Below are positions 8,673 through 18,450 of a stretch of DNA of 64,000 nucleotides, in pieces. Below the pieces are notes generated by a model. That model was given only the letters and a program-made list of their open reading frames with translations, did no database searches and was not told the DNA's origin. The stretch's first letter is position 1. Each line of letters begins with the position of its first letter. A program made the position numbers and the translations under genes. This DNA comes from CAWEWH01 sp963812775 (GTDB taxonomy: Bacteria > Pseudomonadota > Alphaproteobacteria > Rhizobiales > Beijerinckiaceae), in the NCBI GenBank assembly GCA_963812775.1, contig CAWEWH010000005.1:62001-126000 (forward strand), written 5' to 3'.

Positions 8673-9407
8673 ATGGCGGTCGATGTCGTCGACCTGCGCA
8701 GCTTCTATGCGAGCCCGCTTGGCATCGTGGCGCGACGGCTGTTGGCGCGCGCCATTCACGGCCTGTGGCCCGACGCGTCGGGGCTTCGTGTGCTCGGTAT
8801 CGGCTACGCGACGCCGTATTTGCCTGGCCTCAGCCAAGCGGCCGAACGGGTCGCCGCCTTCATGCCGGCGCGCCAGGGCGTGGTGAATTGGCCGGCCGGT
8901 TCCCGCTCGGCCTCCGCCCTGGTGGACGAGACCATGCTGCCACTGCCGGACGCGGCCTATGACCGGGTGCTGCTTGTGCACGCGCTGGAGACCACCGACA
9001 GCCCCGCCGAGGTGCTGGCGGAGGTGTGGCGCGTCCTGACGCCCGGTGGACGCATCGTAGCGGTGACGCCCAATCGCCGCGGCCCATGGGCGCGCATGGA
9101 CAACAACCCGTTCGGCCATGGCCGGCCCTATAGCCGCGGCCAATTGCGCAGCTTGATGCGCGAGGCGCTGTTCTCACCCGAGACCTGGACGGAGGCGCTC
9201 TACGTTCCGCCGCTGGGCGGGCGCCTCTTCCTGCGCTCGGCAACCGCTTGGGAGCGCATGGGCGCGGCGCTGTCGCTGCCCTTTGCGGGCGTGCATGTGG
9301 TTGATGCCACAAAGCAGCTTTATCGGCCGGTGCCGGTGCGTGTGCCGCAGCGGCGCCTGGCCACGCAACTGCGTCCGGCGTTGCTGCCGAGCCCAAGCGC
9401 CAGCTAG
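8673..9407 (+). CDS. Class I SAM-dependent methyltransferase
   Basis: The product is 244 residues from the ATG at 8673 (MAVDVVDLRSFYASPLG). A degenerate SAM motif I reads VLGIGYATPYLPG near residue 37. It is followed by LPDAAYDRVLLVHALE and VLTPGGRIVAVTPNRRG, the pattern of Methyltransf_11 proteins. The N-terminus and length match a conserved alphaproteobacterial family found divergent from gloB. The substrate is unknown, and the altered glycine motif leaves some doubt about activity. The other start at 8620 would add residues with no family support. Confidence 0.83.
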   Translation: MAVDVVDLRSFYASPLGIVARRLLARAIHGLWPDASGLRVLGIGYATPYLPGLSQAAERVAAFMPARQGVVNWPAGSRSASALVDETMLPLPDAAYDRVLLVHALETTDSPAEVLAEVWRVLTPGGRIVAVTPNRRGPWARMDNNPFGHGRPYSRGQLRSLMREALFSPETWTEALYVPPLGGRLFLRSATAWERMGAALSLPFAGVHVVDATKQLYRPVPVRVPQRRLATQLRPALLPSPSAS

Positions 9408-9555
9408 GGCGGGTCAGGCGGTAAACGGCTGGGAATGCTGAACTTTGCTGAACCGATCAGCTGATGCGCGGCCGCTGAGCGGCATTTCCTGTTGCCCTGC
9501 CGCCCCCGCGACCCTATGCACGGCGCAAGCCTGAAGGCAGCAACCCAGCGGATTC

Positions 9556-10509
9556 ATGCGGACCTACCTCGACTTCGAAAAGCCGGTCGCAGAACTGGAA
9601 GCCAAGGTGGAGGAGCTGCGGGCCGTGGCGGCCGGCGACGAGCCGGTTGCCATCGAGGAAGAGATCTCCCGTCTCGAGGCCAAGGCCACCAAGGCGCTCG
9701 AGGAAATCTACGACGCGCTCACGCCCTGGCAGAAAACCCTGGTCGCGCGTCATCCGCAGCGACCGCATTTTATCGACTATTGCGCGGCCCTCATCGAGGA
9801 CTTCACGCCGCTCGCCGGCGACCGGGCTTTTGGCGAGGACGAGGCCATCGTCGGTGGCCTCGGCCGCTTCCGCGGCGAGTCCGTCTGCGTCATCGGCCAG
9901 GAAAAGGGGGCGACCACCGAGACACGTATTCGCCACAGTTTCGGCATGGCGCGGCCCGAAGGTTATCGCAAGGCGGTCCGGCTGATGGAGCTGGCCAACC
10001 GGTTCGGCCTGCCCGTCCTGAGCTTCGTCGACACGCCGGGCGCTTATCCCGGAGTGGACGCCGAGGAGCGGGGACAGGCGGAAGCGATCGCCCGCTCGAC
10101 CGACGCCTCGCTGGCCTTGGGGTCGCCGAGCGTCGCCGTCATCATCGGCGAGGGGAGCTCTGGCGGCGCCATTGCGATTGCCACGACCAACAGGGTGTTG
10201 ATGTTGGAGCATGCCATCTACACGGTCGCCTCCCCGGAGGCCTCGGCGTCGATCCTGTGGCGGGATTCCAGCCGCGCCCAGGACGCGGCCACCAACATGA
10301 AGATCACCGCTCAGGATCTGCTGAAATTCGGCATCATCGACGCCATCGTGGCGGAGCCGTCAGGCGGCGCGCATCGCGACCCCGCCGCCGCCGTGGCGTC
10401 CGCCGGCAACGCCATTGCGGCAGCCTTGAAGGACCTCGGCGGCTATTCGACCGACGATATCCGCCGGCTCCGCGAGGACCGGTTTTTGGCCATCGGGCGC
10501 AAACTTTAA
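9556..10509 (+). CDS. accA: Acetyl-CoA carboxylase carboxyltransferase subunit alpha
   Basis: The product is 317 residues, standard for AccA, and starts MRTYLDFEKPVAELEAK. The carboxyltransferase core shows FDxA-type features IGQEKG, MARPEGYRKA, FVDTPGAYPG, EERGQAEAIA, GEGSSGGA and SPEASASILW. It forms the A2B2 carboxyltransferase with AccD, moving carboxyl from carboxybiotin to acetyl-CoA in the first step of fatty acid synthesis. It is transcribed alone, followed by a lipoprotein gene in the same direction about 110 bases away. Confidence 0.97.
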   Translation: MRTYLDFEKPVAELEAKVEELRAVAAGDEPVAIEEEISRLEAKATKALEEIYDALTPWQKTLVARHPQRPHFIDYCAALIEDFTPLAGDRAFGEDEAIVGGLGRFRGESVCVIGQEKGATTETRIRHSFGMARPEGYRKAVRLMELANRFGLPVLSFVDTPGAYPGVDAEERGQAEAIARSTDASLALGSPSVAVIIGEGSSGGAIAIATTNRVLMLEHAIYTVASPEASASILWRDSSRAQDAATNMKITAQDLLKFGIIDAIVAEPSGGAHRDPAAAVASAGNAIAAALKDLGGYSTDDIRRLREDRFLAIGRKL

Positions 10510-10622
10510 CCAAAGGTTGACGATCTTCGCCGGAAAGTGCCGGTGGCGCTAGGGAAAAGCTAAGGCTAACGCTCGTAAAGCCTCACCGATGCTGCCATAA
10601 TGGCCGTCGCGCGAACGCCGGG

Positions 10623-12032
10623 ATGAGAGGGCTGATGGCTTCTGGGCTGATGACTTCAGGATGGTGTCGCTTTGCCTTGGTCGGCGCGACTGCGGCCACG
10701 CTCGCCTTGGCGGGCTGCAACGACGATCCCAAGCTGGGCAATGCCCGCGCCTTTCAGCCGGTCCCCTTCGCGACCGTCGCCCTGATGGGCGAGAAGGGCA
10801 TGTCCAAGCATTCGCCCATCCTCATCCGCTCTTACAAGAAAGAAGCGGAGTTCGAGATTTGGAAGGTTGCGGGCGACGGCAAGTATGCCCTGCTCAAGAC
10901 CTATCCGATCTGCCGCTGGTCGGGGCAGCTCGGTCCGAAGGTCCGGGAAGGCGACCGCCAGGCGCCGGAAGGTTTCTACGCCATCACGCCGGCGCTGATG
11001 AACCCCAATTCCAGCTTCTATCTCTCGTTCGATACCGGCTTCCCCAACGCCTACGACCGGGCGCATGGCTATAGCGGCTCCTTCCTCATGGTGCATGGCG
11101 CCTGCTCGTCACGCGGCTGCTTCTCCATGACGGACGAGCAAATCGCCGAGATCTACGCCATCGGCCGCGAAGCCTTCGCGGGCGGCCAGCGCTCTTTCCA
11201 GTTCCAATCGTTCCCGTTCCGCATGACGCCCGAGAACATGGCCAAGCACCGGAACGATCCGCATATCGCCTTCTGGCGCATGCTGAAGGACGGCTCGGAC
11301 CATTTCGAGACGACAAGGCTCGAGCCCAAGGTCGGCGTGTGTGGGCGCCGCTACGTGTTCAATGCCGATGCCAACGGCTCGCTCGACCCCGGCGCCGCCT
11401 GTCCGCCCGTCAAGGTCGACGAGGCGGTGGCGGCCCTCGTCGCCGAGAAGCAACGAGACGACAATGCCAAGATCGCCGAGCTCGTCGGCAAGGGCACGCC
11501 GGCTGTGAAGATGGTGTACCAGGACGGCGGCCAGCATCCCTCTTTCCGTGGCACGTCGTTCTCGTCCGGCACCGTCGGCACGCTCTTCGCCCAAGGCCCC
11601 ATGTCGCCGCGCGAAGTCAGCCGGCCGGACGCCCTCGAGCAGCCGCCGCAGGAAATCGAGATCGACCGCAACGGCAAGGCCAAGGCCGTCGCGCTGGCGC
11701 CGCTGTCGCCGCGCAACGACCGTCCGTCGAGCCTGAGCGGCGGTGGCGATCAAGGCCGCGCGCCGGCCGTCACCGCGAGCCTTGTGTCGGCCAAGAACGA
11801 CCGAAGCAGCGACAAGGCCGAGAAGGACGAGGGCGCGCCGCTCTACAAGCGGATACTCGGGGCGTTTTCGTCGAGCGACGAGCAGCCGACCGCGCAGGCA
11901 CAGCCGGCCAACGCCCCATTGCCGCCACGCCGCCAATCCTCCGGGCAGGCGCCTGCCAAGCCGCAGGCGAGCAGCGCCGAGAGCAAGGAGCAATCCAGCG
12001 GCCTCAGCTGGCTCACGTCGCTGACGCGCTGA
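10623..12032 (+). CDS. YafK-like L,D-transpeptidase family lipoprotein
   Basis: The product is 469 residues with a lipoprotein signal ending LALAGCN, so the mature protein should be membrane-anchored. The YkuD-type catalytic segment reads MVHGACSSRGCFSM, with the His and the second Cys as the expected catalytic pair. The preceding FYAITPALMNPNSSFYLSF is typical of the YafK/DpaA branch, which cuts or forms peptidoglycan-linked crosslinks in the periplasm. The C-terminal ~180 residues are low-complexity, rich in Ser, Lys, Pro and Gln. ATG codons at 10635 and 10650 are alternative starts, and the last gives the most compact signal peptide. Confidence 0.87.
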   Translation: MRGLMASGLMTSGWCRFALVGATAATLALAGCNDDPKLGNARAFQPVPFATVALMGEKGMSKHSPILIRSYKKEAEFEIWKVAGDGKYALLKTYPICRWSGQLGPKVREGDRQAPEGFYAITPALMNPNSSFYLSFDTGFPNAYDRAHGYSGSFLMVHGACSSRGCFSMTDEQIAEIYAIGREAFAGGQRSFQFQSFPFRMTPENMAKHRNDPHIAFWRMLKDGSDHFETTRLEPKVGVCGRRYVFNADANGSLDPGAACPPVKVDEAVAALVAEKQRDDNAKIAELVGKGTPAVKMVYQDGGQHPSFRGTSFSSGTVGTLFAQGPMSPREVSRPDALEQPPQEIEIDRNGKAKAVALAPLSPRNDRPSSLSGGGDQGRAPAVTASLVSAKNDRSSDKAEKDEGAPLYKRILGAFSSSDEQPTAQAQPANAPLPPRRQSSGQAPAKPQASSAESKEQSSGLSWLTSLTR

Positions 12033-12079
12033 TCCCGGTCGGTCGTCATGTCTGAGGCGTCTGCGACGCCGCGCATGCA

Positions 12080-13219
12080 CTAGCCGGGCAGCTCGACGTC
12101 ATCAGCCGGGATCAGGTGCTCGATCACCACCACCGAGACGACGAGCAGCGGCACCGCCATGAAGGCGCCTGCCACACCCCAGACCCATGTCCAGAAGGCC
12201 AGCGCGATGAAGACCAGGAACGGGTTCATGGTCAGCCGCCGCCCGATCACGCTCGGCGTCACGAACAGCGTCTCGATGCCGTGCAGGACGAGAAAGGCGC
12301 CAGCCGGCAGCAGCGACCACAGCATCGTCGTGTAGGTGACGAAGCCGACCCCCAGCAGCACGAGGGTCGCCAGCAGCGGCCCGATGAACGGCAGATAGTT
12401 CAGCACGAACACCATCAAGCCCCAGAGGCCGGGGCTCGGGACGCCGAGGCCCCACAGCACGAGACCGGTGAGCGCCCCGAGGCCGGCATTGATGACCGTG
12501 ACGGTGCCGAGATAGGTGGCGAGATTGCGCTCGATGGCGGTCAGGATGCGCAGCGTCGTGAGCCGCGCCTCCCGCGTCAGGAACGTCACCACGAGCTTGC
12601 GCTTCAACTGCACCCGTCCGGCAATGAAGAACACCAGCGTGCCGACGAAGATGAACATCTGGCTGAGTGCCGGCGTGAGAATCTCGACGAGGTTCTGCAG
12701 CATCGAGGTCGACTTCACGTCGACCGCAATAGGCGCCTTGTCGCCACCCGTCAGGGCGCGCAGCGATTCCTGAATGCTGTCGAGCGCCGCCAAGGGTGCT
12801 CTCAGAACGCGGAATCGCTCGCTCAGCAGCGAGCCCATCTCGCCCGAACGCCCGATCCATGCGGTCAGCGGATCGAGAAACGCGGCGATCAGCGCGTAGA
12901 TGCCGCCCAGGAACGCCGCGACGATGACAAAGGCGGCCAAGAGCGGGGGGATGCGGCGCTTCGCCAATGCTTCACCCGCAAAGCCGATCATGTTGCCGAT
13001 CAGGATCGCGGCCACGATGGGCACGGCGACCGGGCGGGTATGGATGAGCGCTGCCCCGACCAGAATGACGAAAATCCCGACGAGCGAGATGCGCTCGGCG
13101 AGGCGCCACATGCGCTTTGTCTGGGGGTCCTGGTGCGGTTGCGGCGGCGCGGCCGTGCCGTTGTCGCCCCGAGGATCCGCAGCATCTCCCCGCTGCAGGC
13201 TGCGCTCGGCGCGGTTCAT
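12080..13219 (-). CDS. AI-2E family transporter (PerM-like permease)
   Basis: The product is 379 residues with seven to eight membrane segments, including ISLVGIFVILVGAALIH and LLAAFVIVAAFLGGIYAL. The C-terminal block carries landmarks of the PF01594 family such as YLPFIGPLLATL and PSVIGRRLTMNPFLVFIAL. The family was named for autoinducer-2 export, but many members have other roles. It is convergent with the transpeptidase gene upstream (47 bases apart) and divergent from the lytic transglycosylase. Confidence 0.9.
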   Translation of the reverse strand: MNRAERSLQRGDAADPRGDNGTAAPPQPHQDPQTKRMWRLAERISLVGIFVILVGAALIHTRPVAVPIVAAILIGNMIGFAGEALAKRRIPPLLAAFVIVAAFLGGIYALIAAFLDPLTAWIGRSGEMGSLLSERFRVLRAPLAALDSIQESLRALTGGDKAPIAVDVKSTSMLQNLVEILTPALSQMFIFVGTLVFFIAGRVQLKRKLVVTFLTREARLTTLRILTAIERNLATYLGTVTVINAGLGALTGLVLWGLGVPSPGLWGLMVFVLNYLPFIGPLLATLVLLGVGFVTYTTMLWSLLPAGAFLVLHGIETLFVTPSVIGRRLTMNPFLVFIALAFWTWVWGVAGAFMAVPLLVVSVVVIEHLIPADDVELPG

Positions 13220-13366
13220 CGTCCTTGGCTCCGCTCGCTCAAATTGACGCGCACTTCGCTTGCGGCGCCGGTGGGAACGTATTTTCGCCGGTTTGGTTCC
13301 GGAAACAGGGACTGTGGCGCCCGGCAGGCGCTAAGTGGCGATCCCCAGGCCGCGATCGGAGTATTC

Positions 13367-14068
13367 ATGCGCTGCGTGCTGGCAATGCTTGTCTCATTGG
13401 CTGCCGCCCTTGCGCAGGTCCCTGCCACCGCGCAGCCGGCGAGCGACGGCGCGAAGGCCGCCGCGCCGGAATCGGCGGATGCCCGCGTCTCGCGCAACGC
13501 GTTGCGCGTCCGGGTCAGGACCGAGGCCCTGCGCGCGGGTCTGCCGGCCGAAATTGCCGATGCAGTCGCGACGGTCGAGAGCAGCTATAACGCGCGCGCC
13601 ATCGGCGGTGTCGGCGAGATCGGCCTGATGCAGGTGCTGCCGTCGACCGCCCGCTTGCTCGGCTTCCAGGGAAGCATGGCCGAATTGGCCGAGCCGGATA
13701 TCAACATCCGCTATGGCGTCGCCTACCTGGTGGGAGCCTGGCGGCTTGCCGACAGCGACCTGTGCACGACGGTCATGAAGTACCGGGCCGGCCATGCCGA
13801 AGACCGTTTCTCGTATCGGTCCGTGGACTATTGCCTCAGGGTGCGCGCGGTGCTCAAGGCGCAGGGCTATCCGCTATTTGGCGAGGTGCCGGCTGCGACG
13901 TTCGGCGAGCCGGTGGCCGGCGGCGGCGGTGCGTTCGCGGCACGCCCGGGCCGCAAACGGGTGGCGGCGCGCTCCGGGAAGGGACGGATCAACTGGGCAG
14001 CCGCCGATGCGCGAATGCGGGCGATCACCGGCAAGGTCAATATGGCGAGCCTCGCCATCAGCCGCTAA
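13367..14068 (+). CDS. Lytic transglycosylase (SLT domain), secreted
   Basis: The ATG at 13367 gives 233 residues with a signal peptide (MRCVLAMLVSLAAALAQ). The transglycosylase domain contains VATVESSYN with the catalytic Glu, then GEIGLMQVLPSTA and INIRYGVAYL, the SLT signature series. It cleaves peptidoglycan glycan strands to 1,6-anhydro products in the periplasm. The C-terminus is basic, with RPGRKRVAARSGKGR, and ends with a short conserved-looking tail. A longer in-frame extension to 12116 is a shadow of the AI-2E gene. Confidence 0.9.
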   Translation: MRCVLAMLVSLAAALAQVPATAQPASDGAKAAAPESADARVSRNALRVRVRTEALRAGLPAEIADAVATVESSYNARAIGGVGEIGLMQVLPSTARLLGFQGSMAELAEPDINIRYGVAYLVGAWRLADSDLCTTVMKYRAGHAEDRFSYRSVDYCLRVRAVLKAQGYPLFGEVPAATFGEPVAGGGGAFAARPGRKRVAARSGKGRINWAAADARMRAITGKVNMASLAISR

Positions 14069-14225
14069 GCCGCGCTGGCCGTTGCATCAGCGCAACAGGC
14101 ACGATCATTCGTGAGACTTCCCATGTACTTGCCCAAAAAGGCGGCAGGTTGCCCATGCAAAACTATTGCCGCGAGTTGGCAATTGGCGCTCACTTGCCGC
14201 AATAAAGCTATTGGGGCTCCTCAGC

Positions 14226-15182
14226 ATGTCGCAGCAAGCAATCTCATCCAAGGCGCGCGCCGCGCTTTCCGCAGCCACCCTGGCGGCCGCGCTGGCCATA
14301 TCGGGCGGGGCCTTGGCGGCCGACGCCGCCATGAAGAAAGAGGAACCCGCGAAGGCGCCGGTGCCGTTTGATTTCGCCTTCGGCGTGCGCGGCACCACGA
14401 ACTACATCTTCCGCGGTATTTCGCAGACCTCGAACTGGGGCCCGAGCCCGCAGGCCTACGGCGAAATACAGTTGATGGACAACTTCTTCTACGCGGGCAT
14501 TGCCTATTACCGTACCGATCTGCCGACCACCACGCCGGCGGAGATCGACTTCACGGCGGGCATCCGGCCGAAGCTCGGCGCGCTCACCTTCGATTTCGGC
14601 GTCATCAGCTACTACTATCCGAGCGAGCGCCGCTTCGTAGATCTAGTATCGCCCCTGGCACCGATCATCTGGACGCCGCGCAACACCGACTTCACCGAGC
14701 TCAAGGCGGCGGTCTCCTTCAATCCCACCGAACCCCTGACGCTGGGCGCCGGCTTCTACTACGCGTGGGACTGGCTCGGCACCGGGTCGAAGGGTACGTA
14801 CCTGAACGCCACCGCCAAATACGCCCTTCCCGAACTTCCGATGGGAGCGACCTGGGCCATCTCGGGCGAGTTTGGCTATTACGGGTTCGACCGCGTTTCC
14901 GCCGGCCTCGGCAATTTCAAGCTCATCGACTATTCGACCTGGAACGCCGGCATCGCCTGGACCTACAAGAACATCACGCTCGACCTGCGCTACTACGACA
15001 CCAACCTGAGCAAGCGCGAGTGCTTCATCAACACCGCCGACCCGGCCGGCATCGCCTTGTTCACCGCCACCGCCATTGCGACGGGCACCGGCGTCAACCG
15101 CTCCAGCTGGTGCGATGCGACCTTCGTGGCCACCTTGTCGGCCGACTTCACGCTGTCGGGGCTTGGGGTCCTGCCGAAGTAA
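14226..15182 (+). CDS. TIGR02001/Gcw_chp family outer-membrane protein
   Basis: The product is 318 residues from the ATG at 14226, with a signal peptide ending ALAADAA. The mature part begins with FGVRGTTNYIFRGISQTS, the hallmark of the TIGR02001 (Gcw_chp) family. Alternating aromatic and hydrophobic residues throughout (for example FYAGIAYYRTDLP) fit a beta-barrel in the outer membrane. The family has no established function. It ends 20 bases before a strong bidirectional terminator shared with secA. Confidence 0.88.
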   Translation: MSQQAISSKARAALSAATLAAALAISGGALAADAAMKKEEPAKAPVPFDFAFGVRGTTNYIFRGISQTSNWGPSPQAYGEIQLMDNFFYAGIAYYRTDLPTTTPAEIDFTAGIRPKLGALTFDFGVISYYYPSERRFVDLVSPLAPIIWTPRNTDFTELKAAVSFNPTEPLTLGAGFYYAWDWLGTGSKGTYLNATAKYALPELPMGATWAISGEFGYYGFDRVSAGLGNFKLIDYSTWNAGIAWTYKNITLDLRYYDTNLSKRECFINTADPAGIALFTATAIATGTGVNRSSWCDATFVATLSADFTLSGLGVLPK

Positions 15183-15202
15183 CCGATAACCGACTGCTCG
15201 AG

Positions 15203-15232
15203 CAAAAAAGGCGGCCCTGCGGCCGCCTTTTT
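15203..15232. terminator. Bidirectional rho-independent terminator
   Basis: The stem GGCGGCC / GGCCGCC with a four-base loop is flanked by AAAAAA on the left and TTTTT on the right. It lies between the convergent TIGR02001 gene and secA and can serve both strands. Confidence 0.9.
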
Positions 15233-15252
15233 CCGTTCCGACGGTCTTGCGC

Positions 15253-18075
15253 TCAGGCGAGCCGGCCGTGGCAGTGCTTGAACTTCTTGCCGGAGCCGCA
15301 CGGGCAGGCATCGTTGCGGCCGACCTTGCCCCAGGTTGAGGGATCGCGCGGATCGGCGGCCTGCCGCTTGGCGCCCGACGGCGTCGGCATGGCGCTGAGC
15401 GCCGCAAGCTGCAGCTCGTCCTCGCCGGTGAGCGGATCGAAATGGTGCGCCTGCATGGGCGGCATCTCGGCCGCCTCCGGCGCCTGCTCGATCACTTCCA
15501 CGTGCATGAGCTGGCCCGTGACATGCTCGCGCAACCGGTCGAGCAGCGTGTTGAAGAGCTGGAAGGCTTCCGACTTGTACTCGTTCAAGGGATCGCGCTG
15601 CGCATAGCCGCGCCAGCCGATGACCTGCCGGAGATGGTCGAGCGTCACCAGATGCTCGCGCCACAGATGATCGAGCATCTGCAGCAGCACCTGCTTCTCG
15701 ACGTAGGTCATCACCTCAGGTGAGTTCTTGGCGACGCGCGCCGCGTAGGACGCGTCGGCCGCCTTCATCAGGCGCTCGCGGATCTCCTCGTCGGCGATGC
15801 CTTCCTCCTTGGCCCATTCGGCCACCGGCTCGTCGACATTGAGGATGCGCTTCACCTCGGTGGCCAGCCCCTCAACGTCCCACTGCTCGGCATAGGCGTC
15901 CGGCGGGATGTGGCGCTCGACCAGATCCTCGATGGCCAGGTGGCGCATGTCGTCGATGGTCTCGCGCACGCTCTCCTGCGCCATGAAATCGCGGCGCTGC
16001 TCGAACACGACCTTGCGCTGGTCGTTCATGACGTTGTCGTATTTCAGGATGTTCTTGCGCATGTCGAAGTTGCGCGCCTCGACCTTGCCCTGCGCCTTCT
16101 CGATGGCCTTGTTGATCCAGGCATGGACGATGGCCTCGTCCTCCTTGAGGCCGAGCCGCTGCAGCATGCCGTCCATGCGGTCGGACCCGAAAATGCGCAT
16201 CAGGTCGTCCTGCAGCGACAGGTAGAACTTGGAGCGGCCGGGGTCGCCCTGGCGGCCGGCGCGGCCGCGCAGCTGGTTGTCGATGCGGCGGCTCTCGTGC
16301 CGCTCGGTGCCGAGGATGTAGAGGCCGCCGGCGTCGATGACGCGGCTCTTGAACTGCGCCACCTCATCGCGGATGGCCGCTTCCTTGCGGGCCCGCTCGG
16401 CCGGGTCCATCAGGTTGGAGCCGTCCTCGGGCTCGCTGCCGGGCTCGGGCGGATCGCCGAGCTCGTGACGGATGCGCATGTCGGCATTGCCGCCGAGCTG
16501 GATGTCGGTGCCGCGGCCGGCCATGTTGGTGGCGATGGTGATGGCGCCCGGCACGCCGGCCTGCGCCACGATGAAGGCCTCCTGCTCGTGGAAGCGGGCG
16601 TTGAGCACCGCGAAGTGCTTGGACGGCCGGCGGGCGCGCGCCGCCTCGAACACGGGATCGAGCGCCTCGGGCTGGGCGAAGTCGATCTGCTTGAAGCCGT
16701 GCTGCTTCAGGAACTCGGCCAGGTATTCGGACTTCTCGATCGACGTGGTGCCGACCAGGAGCGGCTGGCCTTTCTTCTGCGCCTCCTCGATCTCGCGCGT
16801 GATGGCTTTGTATTTCTCGCCCGCCGTCCGGTAGACCTCGTCGTCCTCGTCGAGGCGCTTGACCGGCATGTTGGTGGGGATCTCCACCACGTCGAGATTG
16901 TAGATGTCGAGGAACTCGTCGGCCTCGGTGGCGGCCGTGCCGGTCATGCCGGCGAGCTTCTCGTAGAGGCGGAAATAGTTCTGGAAGGTGATCGAGGCGA
17001 GCGTCTGGTTCTCCGGCTGGACGCTCACGTGCTCCTTGGCCTCGAGCGCCTGGTGCAGGCCTTCGGAATAGCGCCGACCCGGCATCATGCGGCCGGTGAA
17101 CTCGTCGATGATCACCACCTCGTCGTTGCGGACGATGTAGTCCTTGTCGAGCTGGTAGAGCGTATGGGCGCGAAGCGCCTGGTTGACGTGGTGGACGAGC
17201 GTGGCGTTGACCGCGTCGTAGAGCGAGCCTTCCTTGAGCAGCCCGGCCTTCTCCAGAAGCTCCTCGATATGCTCGTTGCCCTTCTCGGTGAGCGAGACGG
17301 TGCGCTGCTTCTCGTCGAGGTCGTAGTCAAGCTTGACGAGCTCCGGCATCAGCACGTCGATCGAATTGTAGAGGTCGGAGCGATCGTCGAGGGGGCCGGA
17401 GATGATCAGCGGCGTGCGCGCTTCGTCGATGAGGATGGAGTCGACCTCGTCGACGATCGCGAAGCTGTGCCCACGCTGCACCATCTGGGCGAGCTCGTAC
17501 TTCATGTTGTCGCGCAGATAGTCGAAGCCGTACTCGTTGTTGGTGCCGTAGGTGACGTCGCACGCATAGGCGGCCTTGCGTTCCTCGTCGTCGAGGCCGT
17601 GCACGATGACGCCGACCGTGAGTCCCAGGAACTTGTAGATGCGGCCCATCCATTCGGCGTCGCGGCGGGCGAGATAGTCGTTGACGGTGACGACATGCAC
17701 GCCCTTGCCGGCGAGCGCATTGAGATAGACCGGCAGCGTCGCGACAAGGGTCTTGCCTTCGCCGGTCTTCATCTCGGCGATGGCGCCCTCGTGCAGGACC
17801 ATGCCGCCGACGAGCTGGACGTCGAAATGCCGCTGGCCGAGCGTGCGCTTGGCGGCCTCGCGGACCGTCGCGAAGGCCGGCACGAGCAGGTCGTCGATTT
17901 CGGCGCCGTCGGCGAGCTGCTGGCGGAACGCGGCGGTGCGGGCGCGCAATTGATCGTCGCTGAGCCGCGCGATCTCGGCCTCGAGCGCGTTGATGGCCGC
18001 CACCTTCGGCGCATAGGTCTTGAGCCGCCGGTCGTTAACCGAGCCGAAGATTTTCTTCGCCAGAGCGCCGAACAT
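15253..18075 (-). CDS. secA: Preprotein translocase subunit SecA
   Basis: The product is 940 residues, normal for alphaproteobacterial SecA. The Walker A motif MKTGEGKT is at residues 102-109. The DEAD-type box VDEVDSILIDEART, AGMTGTA and GRAGRQGDPG follow in the usual order. The C-terminal zinc motif CPCGSGKKFKHCHG is intact and can bind SecB. SecA drives protein export through SecYEG at the inner membrane. It is divergent from the parvulin foldase gene, so export motor and periplasmic folding factor share one 375-base promoter region. Confidence 0.98.
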   Translation of the reverse strand: MFGALAKKIFGSVNDRRLKTYAPKVAAINALEAEIARLSDDQLRARTAAFRQQLADGAEIDDLLVPAFATVREAAKRTLGQRHFDVQLVGGMVLHEGAIAEMKTGEGKTLVATLPVYLNALAGKGVHVVTVNDYLARRDAEWMGRIYKFLGLTVGVIVHGLDDEERKAAYACDVTYGTNNEYGFDYLRDNMKYELAQMVQRGHSFAIVDEVDSILIDEARTPLIISGPLDDRSDLYNSIDVLMPELVKLDYDLDEKQRTVSLTEKGNEHIEELLEKAGLLKEGSLYDAVNATLVHHVNQALRAHTLYQLDKDYIVRNDEVVIIDEFTGRMMPGRRYSEGLHQALEAKEHVSVQPENQTLASITFQNYFRLYEKLAGMTGTAATEADEFLDIYNLDVVEIPTNMPVKRLDEDDEVYRTAGEKYKAITREIEEAQKKGQPLLVGTTSIEKSEYLAEFLKQHGFKQIDFAQPEALDPVFEAARARRPSKHFAVLNARFHEQEAFIVAQAGVPGAITIATNMAGRGTDIQLGGNADMRIRHELGDPPEPGSEPEDGSNLMDPAERARKEAAIRDEVAQFKSRVIDAGGLYILGTERHESRRIDNQLRGRAGRQGDPGRSKFYLSLQDDLMRIFGSDRMDGMLQRLGLKEDEAIVHAWINKAIEKAQGKVEARNFDMRKNILKYDNVMNDQRKVVFEQRRDFMAQESVRETIDDMRHLAIEDLVERHIPPDAYAEQWDVEGLATEVKRILNVDEPVAEWAKEEGIADEEIRERLMKAADASYAARVAKNSPEVMTYVEKQVLLQMLDHLWREHLVTLDHLRQVIGWRGYAQRDPLNEYKSEAFQLFNTLLDRLREHVTGQLMHVEVIEQAPEAAEMPPMQAHHFDPLTGEDELQLAALSAMPTPSGAKRQAADPRDPSTWGKVGRNDACPCGSGKKFKHCHGRLA

Positions 18076-18450
18076 CGAGAGCCTTCCAAGATTGCGTGCC
18101 GCGAGCGTGTGCTACGCCCGTGTCGTCATTGTGATGCCGCCAATGTGATAACGGCGGGTTGGGCTTCAAGTCCAGCACCGGCAGGGTTGATACCGTCTGT
18201 GACGGGACGCACGGGAGGCGGCAAATGGGCGCTTCGAAGCCCGCGACATGGGATCGCAAGCCTCTTCTGCCAGCGGCCTTCGCCGCCAAAATGACCGAAA
18301 GCGGCCGACGATGATGGCCTCCGGCCGATCCTCCGCCAGGCTTCGGGGCGCTCCCGCAGACCGGCAAGGGTTGCCAAGCGCGGGCGCTTCGGCCACTCAA
18401 AGCCGCATGCGGCCTTGAAGGATCGGCCCTCACGCGATTGGACCTCAGCC
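18076..18450. other. Divergent promoter region between secA and the parvulin gene
   Basis: This 375-base non-coding gap holds the promoters for both flanking genes. I see no repeat, RNA gene or convincing small gene in it. Confidence 0.5.

Noticed and set aside
15910..18294. 794-residue open frame opposite secA
   Set aside because: It is antisense to a perfect SecA, lacks any domain, and is rich in Val/Asp/Leu/Gly as expected for the complement of high-GC coding DNA.
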